From assembly GCF_001428255.1 (NCBI RefSeq), contig NZ_LMRW01000006.1, positions 1-64,000 of the forward strand: 64,000 bases of DNA, read 5' to 3'. Made by a program: the position numbers and the translations under genes. The notes beneath the pieces were generated by a model. The model did no database searches. It was not told where the DNA came from and worked only from the letters and a program-made list of their open reading frames with translations. How positions within the stretch are numbered: the first letter of the stretch is position 1; each line of letters opens with the position of its first letter. The stretch comes from Agromyces sp. Soil535. Lineage in GTDB: Bacteria > Actinomycetota > Actinomycetes > Actinomycetales > Microbacteriaceae. Shown piece by piece: positions 1 to 7,520 of this stretch.

Positions 1-89
1 CGACGCTGGCGGTCAGCCACCGGCCGGCGGTTCAACAGGAAGCCTCATCCGACGCGACCCAATCGCGCTACAGAAGCGATGGTGCACCA
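1..89. other. upstream flank of bioM, no assignable gene
   Basis: These 89 bases may hold the 3' end of an upstream plus-strand gene: one frame is open from base 1 to a TGA at 91-93 that would overlap the bioM start. The roughly 30 residues are Arg-rich and I do not recognise them. In related actinobacteria the biotin S component bioY often sits just upstream of bioM, but nothing here proves that. Confidence 0.3.
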
Positions 90-770
90 ATGAGCGAGAT
101 CGTCTTCGACAGGGTGAGCCACGACTTCGGCGCCGAGCGAGTCGTCGACGACGTGTCGATCGTGCTGCACGAGCGGCGCGTCGGCATCGTCGGCGCCAAC
201 GGCTCGGGCAAGTCGACGCTCGCCCGCATGATCAACGGCCTCGTGACGCCGGTGTCGGGCCGGGTCGTGGTCGACGGCCTCGACGTGGCCCGGCAGGGTC
301 GCGAGGTGCGACGACGCGTCGGATTCGTCTTCACAGATGCCGACAACCAGATCGTGATGCCCACGGTGCGCGAAGACGTCGCATTCACCCTGCGTCGCCA
401 CAAGCTCGAGAAGGCGGATGCCGCGGCCCGCGTCGACGCCGCCCTCGACCGCGTGGGCCTCACCGACCTCGCCGACCGGCCGGCGCACCGCCTCTCCGGC
501 GGGCAGAAACAGCTGCTCGCCATCGCGTCGGTGCTCGTGGCGGAGCCGGCGATCGTCGTCGCGGACGAGCCCACCACCCTGCTCGACGCACGCAACGCAC
601 GGCGGATCGCCAAGCACTTCGAGGCGCTCGACCAGCAGCTCATCGTGGTCAGCCACCAGCTCGAGCTGCTCGAGTCGTTCGATCGCGTCATCGTCATGGA
701 GGCCGGACGCATCGTCGCCGACGACGTGCCGGGCCCCGCGCTCTACGCCTATCGGACGCTGATCGGATGA
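90..770 (+). CDS. bioM: energy-coupling factor ABC ATPase, biotin transporter BioM-like
   Basis: This 226-residue ATPase should energise an ECF-type vitamin transporter at the cytoplasmic face of the membrane. The Walker A motif GANGSGKST is at residues 35-43, the signature LSGGQKQ at 135-141 and the Walker B IVVADE at 155-160. The Q-loop region FTDADNQIVMPTVREDV is the form typical of CbiO/BioM/EcfA ATPases. The next gene, 10 bases downstream, is an EcfT-type membrane protein, so the two form one transcription unit. Biotin as substrate is inferred from size and the M-N pairing; the S component is not in the window. Cobalt or another vitamin is possible. The ATG at 90 follows only a weak Shine-Dalgarno. 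Confidence 0.85.
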   Translation: MSEIVFDRVSHDFGAERVVDDVSIVLHERRVGIVGANGSGKSTLARMINGLVTPVSGRVVVDGLDVARQGREVRRRVGFVFTDADNQIVMPTVREDVAFTLRRHKLEKADAAARVDAALDRVGLTDLADRPAHRLSGGQKQLLAIASVLVAEPAIVVADEPTTLLDARNARRIAKHFEALDQQLIVVSHQLELLESFDRVIVMEAGRIVADDVPGPALYAYRTLIG

Positions 771-780
771 GCGTGCGACC

Positions 781-1374
781 ATGATCGGCATCTTCCATCC
801 CGGCACCTCGCTCGTGCACCGTGCACCGGCGCTCGTGAAGCTCGCCGTGCTCGCCGCACTCGTCACGGCGGTGGCGCTCATCGGCTCGCTCGTGTGGCTC
901 GGCGCGGCATCCGTGCTCGTGATCGTGCTGTTCACCGTCGCGAGGGTGCCGTTCACGCTCGCCGGGCGGCAGGTCGTGCCGATCCTCTGGGTGCTCGCGT
1001 TCGCGGTGCCCGTGCAGGTGATCTTCGGCGGCTGGGAGGCGGCCGCGGTGATGGCGGTGCGGCTCGTGCTCGCGGTCGCGATCGCCGCGCTCTACACGCT
1101 CACGACGCCGGTGACGGCGACGCTCGACGCGATGCAGGCGCTGCTGCGACCGTTCCGGCGGTGGGTCGACGCCGACCGGGTCGGCCTCGCGCTCGCGCTC
1201 ACGATCCGTTGCGTGCCGCTGATCGCGGATCTCGTGCGCGAGGTACTCGAGGCGCGGAAGGCGCGCGGCGCCGAGGGGTCGCTCCTCGCCCTCGCGGTGC
1301 CCGTGATCGTGCGGGCGCTGCGCACCGCGGAGCACCTCGGCGAGGCGCTCACGGCGCGGGGCTTCGACGACTGA
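781..1374 (+). CDS. bioN: energy-coupling factor transmembrane protein EcfT, BioN-like
   Basis: This 197-residue membrane protein fits the EcfT/CbiQ family, the T component that couples the ATPase to the substrate-binding S protein. The first third is strongly hydrophobic with several membrane spans. The C-terminal cytoplasmic part holds the coupling region, with the characteristic Ala-Arg-Gly-type segments EARKARGAEGS (about residues 158-168) and LTARGFDD at the end. The short length is typical of BioN and shorter than most EcfT proteins. Start at ATG 781 is the only one in frame near the bioM stop. It is probably translated together with bioM. Confidence 0.83.
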   Translation: MIGIFHPGTSLVHRAPALVKLAVLAALVTAVALIGSLVWLGAASVLVIVLFTVARVPFTLAGRQVVPILWVLAFAVPVQVIFGGWEAAAVMAVRLVLAVAIAALYTLTTPVTATLDAMQALLRPFRRWVDADRVGLALALTIRCVPLIADLVREVLEARKARGAEGSLLALAVPVIVRALRTAEHLGEALTARGFDD

Positions 1375-1466
1375 TGGGGTGATCCCGCCCGCCGCGGCCA
1401 GCCGAACGGTCGATGTCGCTCCGCGCCAGCAGACTGGTCGTCGGCCGACCGAGGAGACCAGTACGA

Positions 1467-2252
1467 ATGATGGGTGTCACGCACGCCACGAGCGGTGCCG
1501 CAGCGTGGATCGCGATCACGGGCGCCATGCCGATCCTGAGCCTCGGGGCGTACCCGCTCGACCCGGTCGGCGTCCTCGCAGGCGCTGCGGTGTGCGCCGG
1601 GGCGGCGCTCCTGCCCGACGCGGACCACCACAGCGCGACCATCGCCCAGGCGGTGCCGATCCTCGGCCGCATGACCGCCGCCACGGTCGAGACCCTTTCG
1701 GGCGGGCACCGGCACGGCGCGCACTCCCCGATCGGCGCCGCGATCGTCGTGGCCGGCGCGTGGGCGCTGACGCTGCTCACCCTCCCGACCGAGGAGCTGG
1801 GCACGATCGCAATCGGCGCGGGCGTCGGCGCGGCGGCGCTCACGTGCTTCGGCCTGAAGGCGCGCGACTTCGTCCGCACATGGGCGGCAGCGTGGGTGCT
1901 CGGGGCGCTGCTCGGGGCCTTCATCGTGGTGTTCGCCCCCGAGCAGGTCGCGTGGTTCCCGCTCGCCGTCATGGTGGGATTCGTCGCGCACCTCGCGGGC
2001 GACTTCCTCACGACGGGCGGGCTCCCCGGCCTGTTCTGGCCGTGGGTGCCCAGGCCGCCCGAGCCGTTCCGGCTGGTGCCCGTGCTGAACCGGCTGTGGC
2101 AGCCGAACGGCTACGTCGCCCTCCCGCTGCTCGGCGACACCGGCTCCTTCCGTGAGGCCATGTTCGGCGTCGTGCTCGGCCTGTACTGTCTCGCCGGCTT
2201 CGCCAACGAAGGCCTGCGAATGGTCGGGGTGGACCTGTTCGCTGCAGTGTGA
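1467..2252 (+). CDS. YdjM/DUF457 family membrane-bound metal-dependent hydrolase
   Basis: The 261-residue product matches the YdjM (DUF457) family of inner-membrane proteins annotated as metal-dependent hydrolases. Family signatures are visible: an N-terminal MGVTHA, then DADHHS, HRHGAHS and HLAGDFLTTGG, which supply the His/Asp ligands, set among several hydrophobic spans. The start at 1467 is chosen because GAGGAG lies 10 bases upstream and the protein then begins MMGVTHA as in the family; an upstream in-frame ATG at 1413 lacks such a site. The real substrate of this family is not established. The gene's stop lies inside a short direct repeat. Confidence 0.75.
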   Translation: MMGVTHATSGAAAWIAITGAMPILSLGAYPLDPVGVLAGAAVCAGAALLPDADHHSATIAQAVPILGRMTAATVETLSGGHRHGAHSPIGAAIVVAGAWALTLLTLPTEELGTIAIGAGVGAAALTCFGLKARDFVRTWAAAWVLGALLGAFIVVFAPEQVAWFPLAVMVGFVAHLAGDFLTTGGLPGLFWPWVPRPPEPFRLVPVLNRLWQPNGYVALPLLGDTGSFREAMFGVVLGLYCLAGFANEGLRMVGVDLFAAV

Positions 2253-2278
2253 CCGTCAGGCGGCAGTGTGACCGTCAG
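2244..2278. repeat. 16-bp direct repeat over the YdjM-like stop codon
   Basis: GCAGTGTGACCGTCAG occurs at 2244-2259 and again at 2263-2278, so the end of the upstream gene including its TGA has been copied once with a 19-bp period. The second copy merges into the presumed -10 region of the next gene. It looks like a replication-slippage duplication. Confidence 0.9.
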
Positions 2279-2287
2279 AATGAGCCT

Positions 2288-2872
2288 GTGAACACCTCGC
2301 CGATGAGCGCTTTCGCGGTCGGCATCGAGCCGGCCGCATCCGCCGACGACGCCGAGCTCGTCACCGGACTCGCCGAGCTGGTCAACGGCGTGTACCAGCT
2401 GGCCGAGGCCGGGCTCTGGGTCGACGGAGCGCGCCGCACGAGCCCCGCCTACATCGCCGACCTGATCCGCCGTGGCGAGATCGCGACGGCACGGGCGGGC
2501 GATCGGGTGGTCGGTGCCATCCAGGTCCAGCGCCTCGATGACGACACGGCGATGTTCGGGATGCTCGCCGCGGACCCGGCACACCGGGGGCTCGGCATCG
2601 GCCGCGCCCTCGTCGGGTTCGCCGAGCGGTGGGCCGTCGACCGAGGGGGCCTGGCCATGGAGCTGGAGCTTCTCGTCCCCACCACTTGGAGCCATCCGTC
2701 GAAGGAGTTCCTCCGCGACTGGTACACGCGCATCGGGTATCGCGAGGTTCGCAGGGGCGGCCTCCAGGAGGCCTACCCCGAGCTGGCGCCGCTGCTCGCC
2801 ACGACCTGCGTCCTCGTGGTCTACCGCAAGGACCTCGCCGGGGGAGCCGCGGGCGGTACCGCGCGCGGTTGA
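2288..2872 (+). CDS. GNAT family N-acetyltransferase
   Basis: This is a GNAT-fold acyltransferase of 194 residues that should transfer an acetyl group from acetyl-CoA to an unknown amine. The acetyl-CoA-binding motif A is clear as ADPAHRGLGIGRALVGFAE, with the R-G-x-G-x-G/A core, and the C-terminal RIGYREVRRG matches the motif B region. I place the start at GTG 2288. It sits six bases after CAGAAT (2276-2281), the spacing seen at other apparently leaderless genes in this window, and the alternatives upstream read through the repeat. ATG 2303 is another possibility. Confidence 0.75.
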   Translation: MNTSPMSAFAVGIEPAASADDAELVTGLAELVNGVYQLAEAGLWVDGARRTSPAYIADLIRRGEIATARAGDRVVGAIQVQRLDDDTAMFGMLAADPAHRGLGIGRALVGFAERWAVDRGGLAMELELLVPTTWSHPSKEFLRDWYTRIGYREVRRGGLQEAYPELAPLLATTCVLVVYRKDLAGGAAGGTARG

Positions 2873-3008
2873 ACCGGGCGGCACCGGTTCGCGCAGGCGC
2901 TGCGCAGTCCGCGCACCTGTGTGCTCATCCGTTTGTCTCGCCGCTCGAAGCCGTGCGCACGACGTATCGTGAGGTCGGATTCCCGGAACTCGATGAGGGG
3001 TGGACACG

Positions 3009-3602
3009 ATGGCGTGGAGCACGGACCTGGCCGAACGGGGGCGCCTCGAGGAGGCCGCCCGTGCGTTCCATGTGCAGCAGGTCGCCCGCTGCGCTGACCT
3101 CGGCATCGACGCGAGCGGGTATCCGTTGAGCCATCTCGCGATCCGGGTTCCGACCTGGCGCGATTACGTCGTCGCCCGCGACGGCATCGAGGGGTTCGCA
3201 ACGTCGAACCTCGAGAACGTATGGAACGGGCGACCGATCTCCAAGATCGTTCTCGCCGAACCGATCGAGGTCGCGGACGGCATCTCGATCCCCCTCATCG
3301 AACTCATCCCGCCCTTCCACCAGCGCGTGTACCGCATGGGGCTCGAGCACCTCGGTTTCGTCGTGGGCGATGGCCACCGCGACTTCATCGATGAGCACCG
3401 CGACGTGCTCACGGGCCAGCAGTTCCAGAGCCCGGTCTGCATGCCCGTCTACCGGCTCTTCGACGATTACACGCACGTCAAGTTCTACGGGACCTCGCTC
3501 GGCGATGTCTGCGTGCTCGAGGGCGCGCGCTTCGAGGGGTTCCAGCACGCGGACTGGCATCCGGCCGACGAGGACGCCGGTCCGTACGAGATCGGCTGCT
3601 AG
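3009..3602 (+). CDS. YecM-like VOC-fold protein
   Basis: The 197-residue protein resembles YecM of E. coli, a member of the vicinal oxygen chelate superfamily of unknown function. Shared landmarks are NGRPISKIVLAEPI in the centre, the IELIPP segment and GLEHLGFVVGDGH, which carries a candidate metal-binding His. The ATG at 3009 has GAGGGG nine bases upstream; a GTG at 3000 would overlap that site and is rejected. It sits directly upstream of a broken SDR gene, 12 bases away, so the two were probably an operon. No substrate can be proposed. Confidence 0.65.
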   Translation: MAWSTDLAERGRLEEAARAFHVQQVARCADLGIDASGYPLSHLAIRVPTWRDYVVARDGIEGFATSNLENVWNGRPISKIVLAEPIEVADGISIPLIELIPPFHQRVYRMGLEHLGFVVGDGHRDFIDEHRDVLTGQQFQSPVCMPVYRLFDDYTHVKFYGTSLGDVCVLEGARFEGFQHADWHPADEDAGPYEIGC

Positions 3603-3614
3603 GAGGAGCGCTTC

Positions 3615-3997
3615 GTGCGCCCGGTGTTCCAGGGACGGACGGTGCTCATCACGGGCGCCGCGGGCGGCCTCGGCGGGGAGATCGCCATGCGCTTCGCGAT
3701 GGCCGGCGCGCGCGTCGTGTTGCATCACCGCTCGCCCGGAGACGGCATCGCGGCCCTCGCCGAGCGCATCGCGTCGGAGGCCGGTGTCGCTCCCGACACG
3801 GTGCGGTGCGACCTCACCGACGAGCGCGACCTCGAGCGGATGTTCGCGGACTCGCCGACGCGTGTACCCACCGGCCGCACGGTCCGGCCCCGTGAGATCG
3901 CCGACGCGTGCGTGTTCCTCTGCTCGCCCAGGCGGCGGGGATCACCGGCCACGAGCTCGTGGTCGACGGCGGCATCACGGCGGTCTCAGACTACTGA
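3615..3997 (+). pseudogene. short-chain dehydrogenase/reductase remnant
   Basis: The 5' part encodes a normal SDR N-terminus with the NAD(P)-binding motif TGAAGGLG and a Rossmann start, behind a good AGGAGG site and GTG start. After about residue 77 (LERMFADSP) it jumps directly to the C-terminal PTGRTVRPREIADACVFL region. About 110-130 residues, including the whole catalytic Ser-Tyr-Lys segment, are missing in frame. A frameshift follows near 3920: the correct C-terminus, AGITGHELVVDGG and then SDY-stop, is read in another frame to the TGA at 3995-3997. Two independent lesions make a functional enzyme very unlikely. Confidence 0.8.
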
Positions 3998-4067
3998 GGC
4001 CCGCGGCATTCGACCCGAAAACCTTGACTGCTCGCCCGGCGTGGGCGGTCCATGACAGGATCGCCGT

Positions 4068-5006
4068 GTGGCCGACCGACTGATGCTCCTCGACACCGCC
4101 TCGCTCTACTTCCGCGCGTTCTACGGCGTGCCCGACTCGCTGAGGCGGCCCGACGGCACGCCCGTGAACGCCGTGCGCGGGCTGCTCGACATCATCGCGC
4201 GGCTCGTCACCGACTTCGAGCCGACGCATCTCGTGGCCTGCTGGGACGACGACTGGCGCCCGCACTGGCGCGTCGAGCTCATCCCGAGCTACAAGGCGCA
4301 TCGCGTCGCCGAGGTGGTGCCGGCGGGGCCCGACATCGAGGAGACGCCCGACCCGCTCGAGGTGCAGATCCCGATGATCCGGCAACTGCTCGCGGCGCTC
4401 GACATCACGGTCATCGGCGCCCCGCGGCATGAGGCCGACGACGTCATCGGCAGCCTCGCCACGCAGGCCGAGCTCCCGGTCGACGTGGTCACCGGCGATC
4501 GCGACCTGTTCCAGCTCGTCGACGACGCACGCGACGTGCGCGTCGTCTACACGGCGCGCGGCATGAGCAAGCTCGAGGTCGTCACGGATGTCACGGTCGT
4601 CGGCAAGTACGGCGTGCTGCCGAGCCAGTACGCCGACTTCGCGGTGCTGCGCGGCGATGCGTCCGACGGGCTGCCCGGCGTGGCCGGCATCGGCGAGAAG
4701 ACCGCGGCGAGCCTGCTGCAGCAGTTCGGGGACCTCGACTCGCTCATCGCCGCGGCGGCCGATCCCGCTTCGCCCGTCTCGAACACGATGCGAGCCCGCA
4801 TCACGGGCGCCGCGGCCTATCTCGAGGTCGCGCCGACCGTCGTCGAGGTCGTGCGCGACCTGCAGCTCGGCGCGTTCGATGCCGCGATCCGCCCACTGGG
4901 CGTGGCGCGCGTCGCGGAAGTCGAGGCGCTGGCGACCGAGTGGAACCTCGGCGGTTCGGCGCAGCGCGCGCTGCTGGCGCTCGGCAACACGGTCGACCCG
5001 GCCTGA
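4068..5006 (+). CDS. 5'-3' exonuclease, PIN-like/H3TH fold
   Basis: The 312-residue product has the architecture of the stand-alone 5'-3' exonuclease domain related to the N-terminus of DNA polymerase I. N-terminal acidic residues are seen in LLDTASLYFRAF, then HEADDVIGSLA and VVTGDRDLFQLV carry the metal-binding acids. The helix-hairpin-helix DNA-binding part reads LRGDASDGLPGVAGIGEKTA. Such proteins process flap or RNA-primer structures. The GTG at 4068 gives MADRLMLLDT and lies six bases after CAGGAT (4056-4061), consistent with a leaderless message. There is no polymerase domain, so this is not polA. Confidence 0.85.
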   Translation: MADRLMLLDTASLYFRAFYGVPDSLRRPDGTPVNAVRGLLDIIARLVTDFEPTHLVACWDDDWRPHWRVELIPSYKAHRVAEVVPAGPDIEETPDPLEVQIPMIRQLLAALDITVIGAPRHEADDVIGSLATQAELPVDVVTGDRDLFQLVDDARDVRVVYTARGMSKLEVVTDVTVVGKYGVLPSQYADFAVLRGDASDGLPGVAGIGEKTAASLLQQFGDLDSLIAAAADPASPVSNTMRARITGAAAYLEVAPTVVEVVRDLQLGAFDAAIRPLGVARVAEVEALATEWNLGGSAQRALLALGNTVDPA

Positions 5007-5056
5007 GCCCGAGCTGCGCCGGAGTTCGGCGAATCGTCCCCGGCAGCCCCAAAGCC

Positions 5057-5091
5057 GTATATAATATACAGCACAGACGTATATAAGGAGG
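5057..5091 (+). promoter_or_regulatory. vapBC promoter with palindromic operator and strong RBS
   Basis: GTATATAATATAC at 5057-5069 is a perfect palindrome around a central A and contains TATAAT (5060-5065), a near-ideal -10 box. A second half site, GTATATAA, follows at 5079-5086 and runs into the Shine-Dalgarno AAGGAGG at 5085-5091, six bases before the vapB ATG. Overlap of the inverted repeat with the -10 box fits autorepression by the antitoxin or antitoxin-toxin complex. Confidence 0.8.
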
Positions 5092-5096
5092 TCGAG

Positions 5097-5291
5097 ATGC
5101 CCGTCACATCCGTGAACATCGACAGCGAGCTCCTCGAGGAGGCGAAGCGCGCATTCCACGTGCGAACCAACCGTGAGGCGATCAACCTCGCGCTGGAAGA
5201 CGCTGTCCGGCGCCAGCGCCAGCTTGACGCCATTCGCACGCTCAGCCGGATTCCCGTCGTGACCGACCCGCAACGGGTCGAGCATGAGTAG
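5097..5291 (+). CDS. vapB: VapB-type antitoxin
   Basis: This 64-residue protein begins VTSVNIDSELLEEAKRA and continues VRTNREAINLALED, the ribbon-helix-helix pattern of VapB/DUF2191 antitoxins. It should bind the palindrome just upstream and neutralise the PIN-domain toxin encoded next. The two genes overlap by 8 bases, a typical translational coupling. The C-terminal tail, rich in charged residues, would wrap the toxin active site. Confidence 0.88.
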   Translation: MPVTSVNIDSELLEEAKRAFHVRTNREAINLALEDAVRRQRQLDAIRTLSRIPVVTDPQRVEHE

Positions 5292-5754
5292 CGCCCTGCT
5301 CGAAACACCCCACGCGGTCGCGACTTCCTCGGAGACGCGATACCTCATCGACAACTCCGTCTGGGCACGCCTCGCAACCGATCAGACGGTGCAAGCAGCT
5401 TTCGAGGCGATCGTGATCGCCAACCGGCCGTCGTCGATCCTCATCTGCCCTCCAGTCGTCGCCGAGTACAGTTTCTCTGCCCGCAACGGTGTCGAGCACG
5501 ATGCCATGATGGAGTCCCTTTCCGCATTCACTGAATGTGATGAAGCACCGAACTCGGCCCAGGTCCTCCTCGTCCAGAACTCCCTCTGGAATGCCGGTCT
5601 CGTGCGCACTGCCGGCGCCATGGACACGATCATCGCGACCTATGCAATCCAGAACGAGGCGATCATCGTCCACTATGACCGGGACTATGAGCTCATTGCC
5701 CGCGCTGTCTCGCAGCTGCAGCACCAATGGATCGTGCCTCGCGGGTCCCTCTGA
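5284..5754 (+). CDS. vapC: VapC-type PIN-domain ribonuclease toxin
   Basis: The 156-residue protein has the PIN-domain acid set: D23 in YLIDNSVW, E61 in VVAEYSF, D114 in AMDTIIATYA and D132/D134 in HYDRDYELIA. Such toxins cleave RNA, often tRNA or rRNA, when freed from the antitoxin. A 15-residue N-terminal leader precedes the first beta strand, slightly longer than usual. All acids are present, so the toxin looks active. The pair is chromosomal with no transposase or repeat next to it. Confidence 0.88.
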   Translation: MSSALLETPHAVATSSETRYLIDNSVWARLATDQTVQAAFEAIVIANRPSSILICPPVVAEYSFSARNGVEHDAMMESLSAFTECDEAPNSAQVLLVQNSLWNAGLVRTAGAMDTIIATYAIQNEAIIVHYDRDYELIARAVSQLQHQWIVPRGSL

Positions 5755-5781
5755 CAGAGCCCAGAACCCCGACGCCGGTTC

Positions 5782-6351
5782 CTACGTAGCGGGAGCAGCG
5801 CCGACTGCACCGCGCAGTCGAGCGCGAACGGCGTTCATCTCCGCCACGAACGCGTCCTCAGCCGCATGAGGGAACGGGACGCCGTGCGTCCCGGCGAAGA
5901 TGTACGGAGCCTGCTCCGCCTCGGGCTTCCCCGAGTTGCGCTCGTTCTCGAACACCTCGAACCACTTGTCGTAATGGCCGATGAGGTCCATCGCGTGCTC
6001 CTGGAGGTGTTCGGGCAAGAGGTGGTACCTGGTGAGCAACGTCTGCCTGATGATGCCATTGCTCTCGGCGATGACCCTGACCTCGAGGACGGGGTTCGGT
6101 TCCCGCCAGCGCCTGAATGCCTGCTTGGTGCGGGCCAGGTTCCCGCAGACCGGACCGAGGACTTCGTAGAGCAACGCCCTGTCCGCTTCGCGGATCTCTG
6201 CGATCTTGCGGAACTCGTCGCCCACCGTGGCTTGAATCCTCGTCTCGACGTTCTTCTCCCATCGGAGGGTCAGCAGTCTGATGAACGTGACGATGACCGC
6301 GCCGCTGAGCAACGACCCGATGAACGTGTTGAGGATCGCGGTGGCATCCAT
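5782..6351 (-). CDS. hypothetical membrane-anchored protein
   Basis: I do not recognise this 189-residue protein. With the start at ATG 6351 it begins MDATAILNTF and has one N-terminal membrane helix at about residues 5-28. A charged, mostly helical cytoplasmic domain follows, with KNVETRIQATVGDEFRKI and a HYDKWFEVFENER segment near the C-terminus. G-rich sequence including GGAG lies just upstream of 6351; an in-frame ATG 42 bases earlier is possible. It lies between vapC and tRNA-Lys, convergent with vapC. Confidence 0.6.
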   Translation of the reverse strand: MDATAILNTFIGSLLSGAVIVTFIRLLTLRWEKNVETRIQATVGDEFRKIAEIREADRALLYEVLGPVCGNLARTKQAFRRWREPNPVLEVRVIAESNGIIRQTLLTRYHLLPEHLQEHAMDLIGHYDKWFEVFENERNSGKPEAEQAPYIFAGTHGVPFPHAAEDAFVAEMNAVRARLRGAVGAAPAT

Positions 6352-6427
6352 CTCTCCAACCCCCTTGGTTGGCATCGACGATCCTCGTGGCACGGTGCAG
6401 TGTCAATGGCGCCGACGACGACGAAAA

Positions 6428-6453
6428 CCCCGAACCTGGCGAGAGGTTCGGGG
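6428..6453 (-). terminator. rho-independent terminator after tRNA-Lys
   Basis: CCCCGAACCT (6428-6437) and AGGTTCGGGG (6444-6453) form a perfect 10-bp stem with a 6-base loop. On the minus strand the stem is followed by TTTT (6427-6424). It lies a few bases downstream of the tRNA-Lys 3' end. Confidence 0.88.
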
Positions 6454-6459
6454 CTTCGG

Positions 6460-6532
6460 TGCACCCCCAGGGACTTGAACCCTGAACCCACTGATTAAGA
6501 GTCAGTTGCTCTGCCGATTGAGCTAGAGGTGC
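6460..6532 (-). tRNA. tRNA-Lys (anticodon CUU)
   Basis: The 73-base cloverleaf has acceptor strands GCACCTC and GGGGTGC and a T arm containing GGTTCAAGTCC. The anticodon stem ACTGA/TCAGT encloses the loop CTCTTAA, giving anticodon CTT. CCA is not encoded. A strong terminator follows immediately. Confidence 0.95.
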
Positions 6533-6668
6533 GTGATTCCGGATGTCTCTGACAACCCGAACCGAGGGACCACGTTATCAGGAGAACCACCCCTTCCGCC
6601 AATCGAGCGGATGACGCGGCGCGGCGCCCGCGGGACCGAGCCGCGGACCCGCCCGATAGCCTGAACGG

Positions 6669-7517
6669 GTGACCGCCGACTACGCCGAAGACCTCGATCT
6701 CGCCCTCGAACTCGCCGATCTCGCCGACACCGTCTCCCTCGGACGCTTCCGCGCCGTCGACCTCGATGTTCGGACGAAACCCGATCGCACCCCGGTCACC
6801 GAGGCCGACCTCGCCGTTGAGCGCCTTATCCGCGACCGGCTCGCAGAGGCCCGCCCGGGCGACGGCATCCTCGGCGAGGAGTTCGGCACCGAGGGCGACT
6901 CGACCCGCCAGTGGATCATCGACCCGATCGACGGCACCGCGAACTTCCTCCGCGGCGTGCCCGTGTGGGGCACTCTCATCGCGCTCGCCGTCGACGGGGT
7001 CCCCGTCGTCGGCGTCGCGTCCGCCCCGGCGATGGGGCGGCGCTGGTGGGCCGCGCGCGGCATGGGCGCGTGGACGACCGCGTCGGCAGGCGAGCTCGGT
7101 GCGAGCTACGCGGCGGATGCGGCATCCGCTCGATTCCCCGGCGCTCGACGCATGCGCGTCTCAGGCGTCGAGCGACTCGCGGATGCCTCGCTCAGCTTCC
7201 AGAGCCTCGCCCAGTGGCGCCAGGCCGGGTATCTCGACCGGCTGCTCACGCTTTCGGAGCAGGTGTGGCGCGACCGCGCCTACGGCGACCTCTGGTCGTA
7301 CGCCCTCCTCGCCGAGGGCCTCATCGACATCACCGGCGAGTTCGACGTGAAGCCGTACGACCTCGCCGCGCTCGTGCCGATCGTCGAGGAGGCAGGCGGC
7401 CGGTTCACGTCGATCACGGGCGAACCCGGGCCGTGGCACGGGAGCTCGCTCGCGACGAACGGGCGGCTGCATGACGCCGTGCTCGTCGTACTCGCCGACG
7501 ACGCCGCAGAGGCCTGA
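6669..7517 (+). CDS. hisN: inositol monophosphatase family, histidinol-phosphatase HisN-like
   Basis: The 282-residue protein belongs to the Mg-dependent inositol monophosphatase superfamily. Metal ligands are visible in GEE (69-71) and in WIIDPIDGT (82-90), and the distal motif is DVKPYDLAALVPIVEEAGG. Length and the FLRGVPVWGTLIA segment are close to actinobacterial HisN, which dephosphorylates histidinol phosphate. A general inositol or sugar phosphatase cannot be excluded because no his genes are nearby. GTG 6669 lies six bases after TAGCCT (6657-6662), a leaderless arrangement. It is followed after 3 bases by an LLM oxidoreductase gene. Confidence 0.8.
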   Translation: MTADYAEDLDLALELADLADTVSLGRFRAVDLDVRTKPDRTPVTEADLAVERLIRDRLAEARPGDGILGEEFGTEGDSTRQWIIDPIDGTANFLRGVPVWGTLIALAVDGVPVVGVASAPAMGRRWWAARGMGAWTTASAGELGASYAADAASARFPGARRMRVSGVERLADASLSFQSLAQWRQAGYLDRLLTLSEQVWRDRAYGDLWSYALLAEGLIDITGEFDVKPYDLAALVPIVEEAGGRFTSITGEPGPWHGSSLATNGRLHDAVLVVLADDAAEA

Positions 7518-7520
7518 CGC

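Noticed and set aside
45..956. Long minus-strand frame antisense to bioM and bioN
   Set aside because: It mirrors clear ABC transporter genes and has no family likeness; high GC gives long antisense frames.
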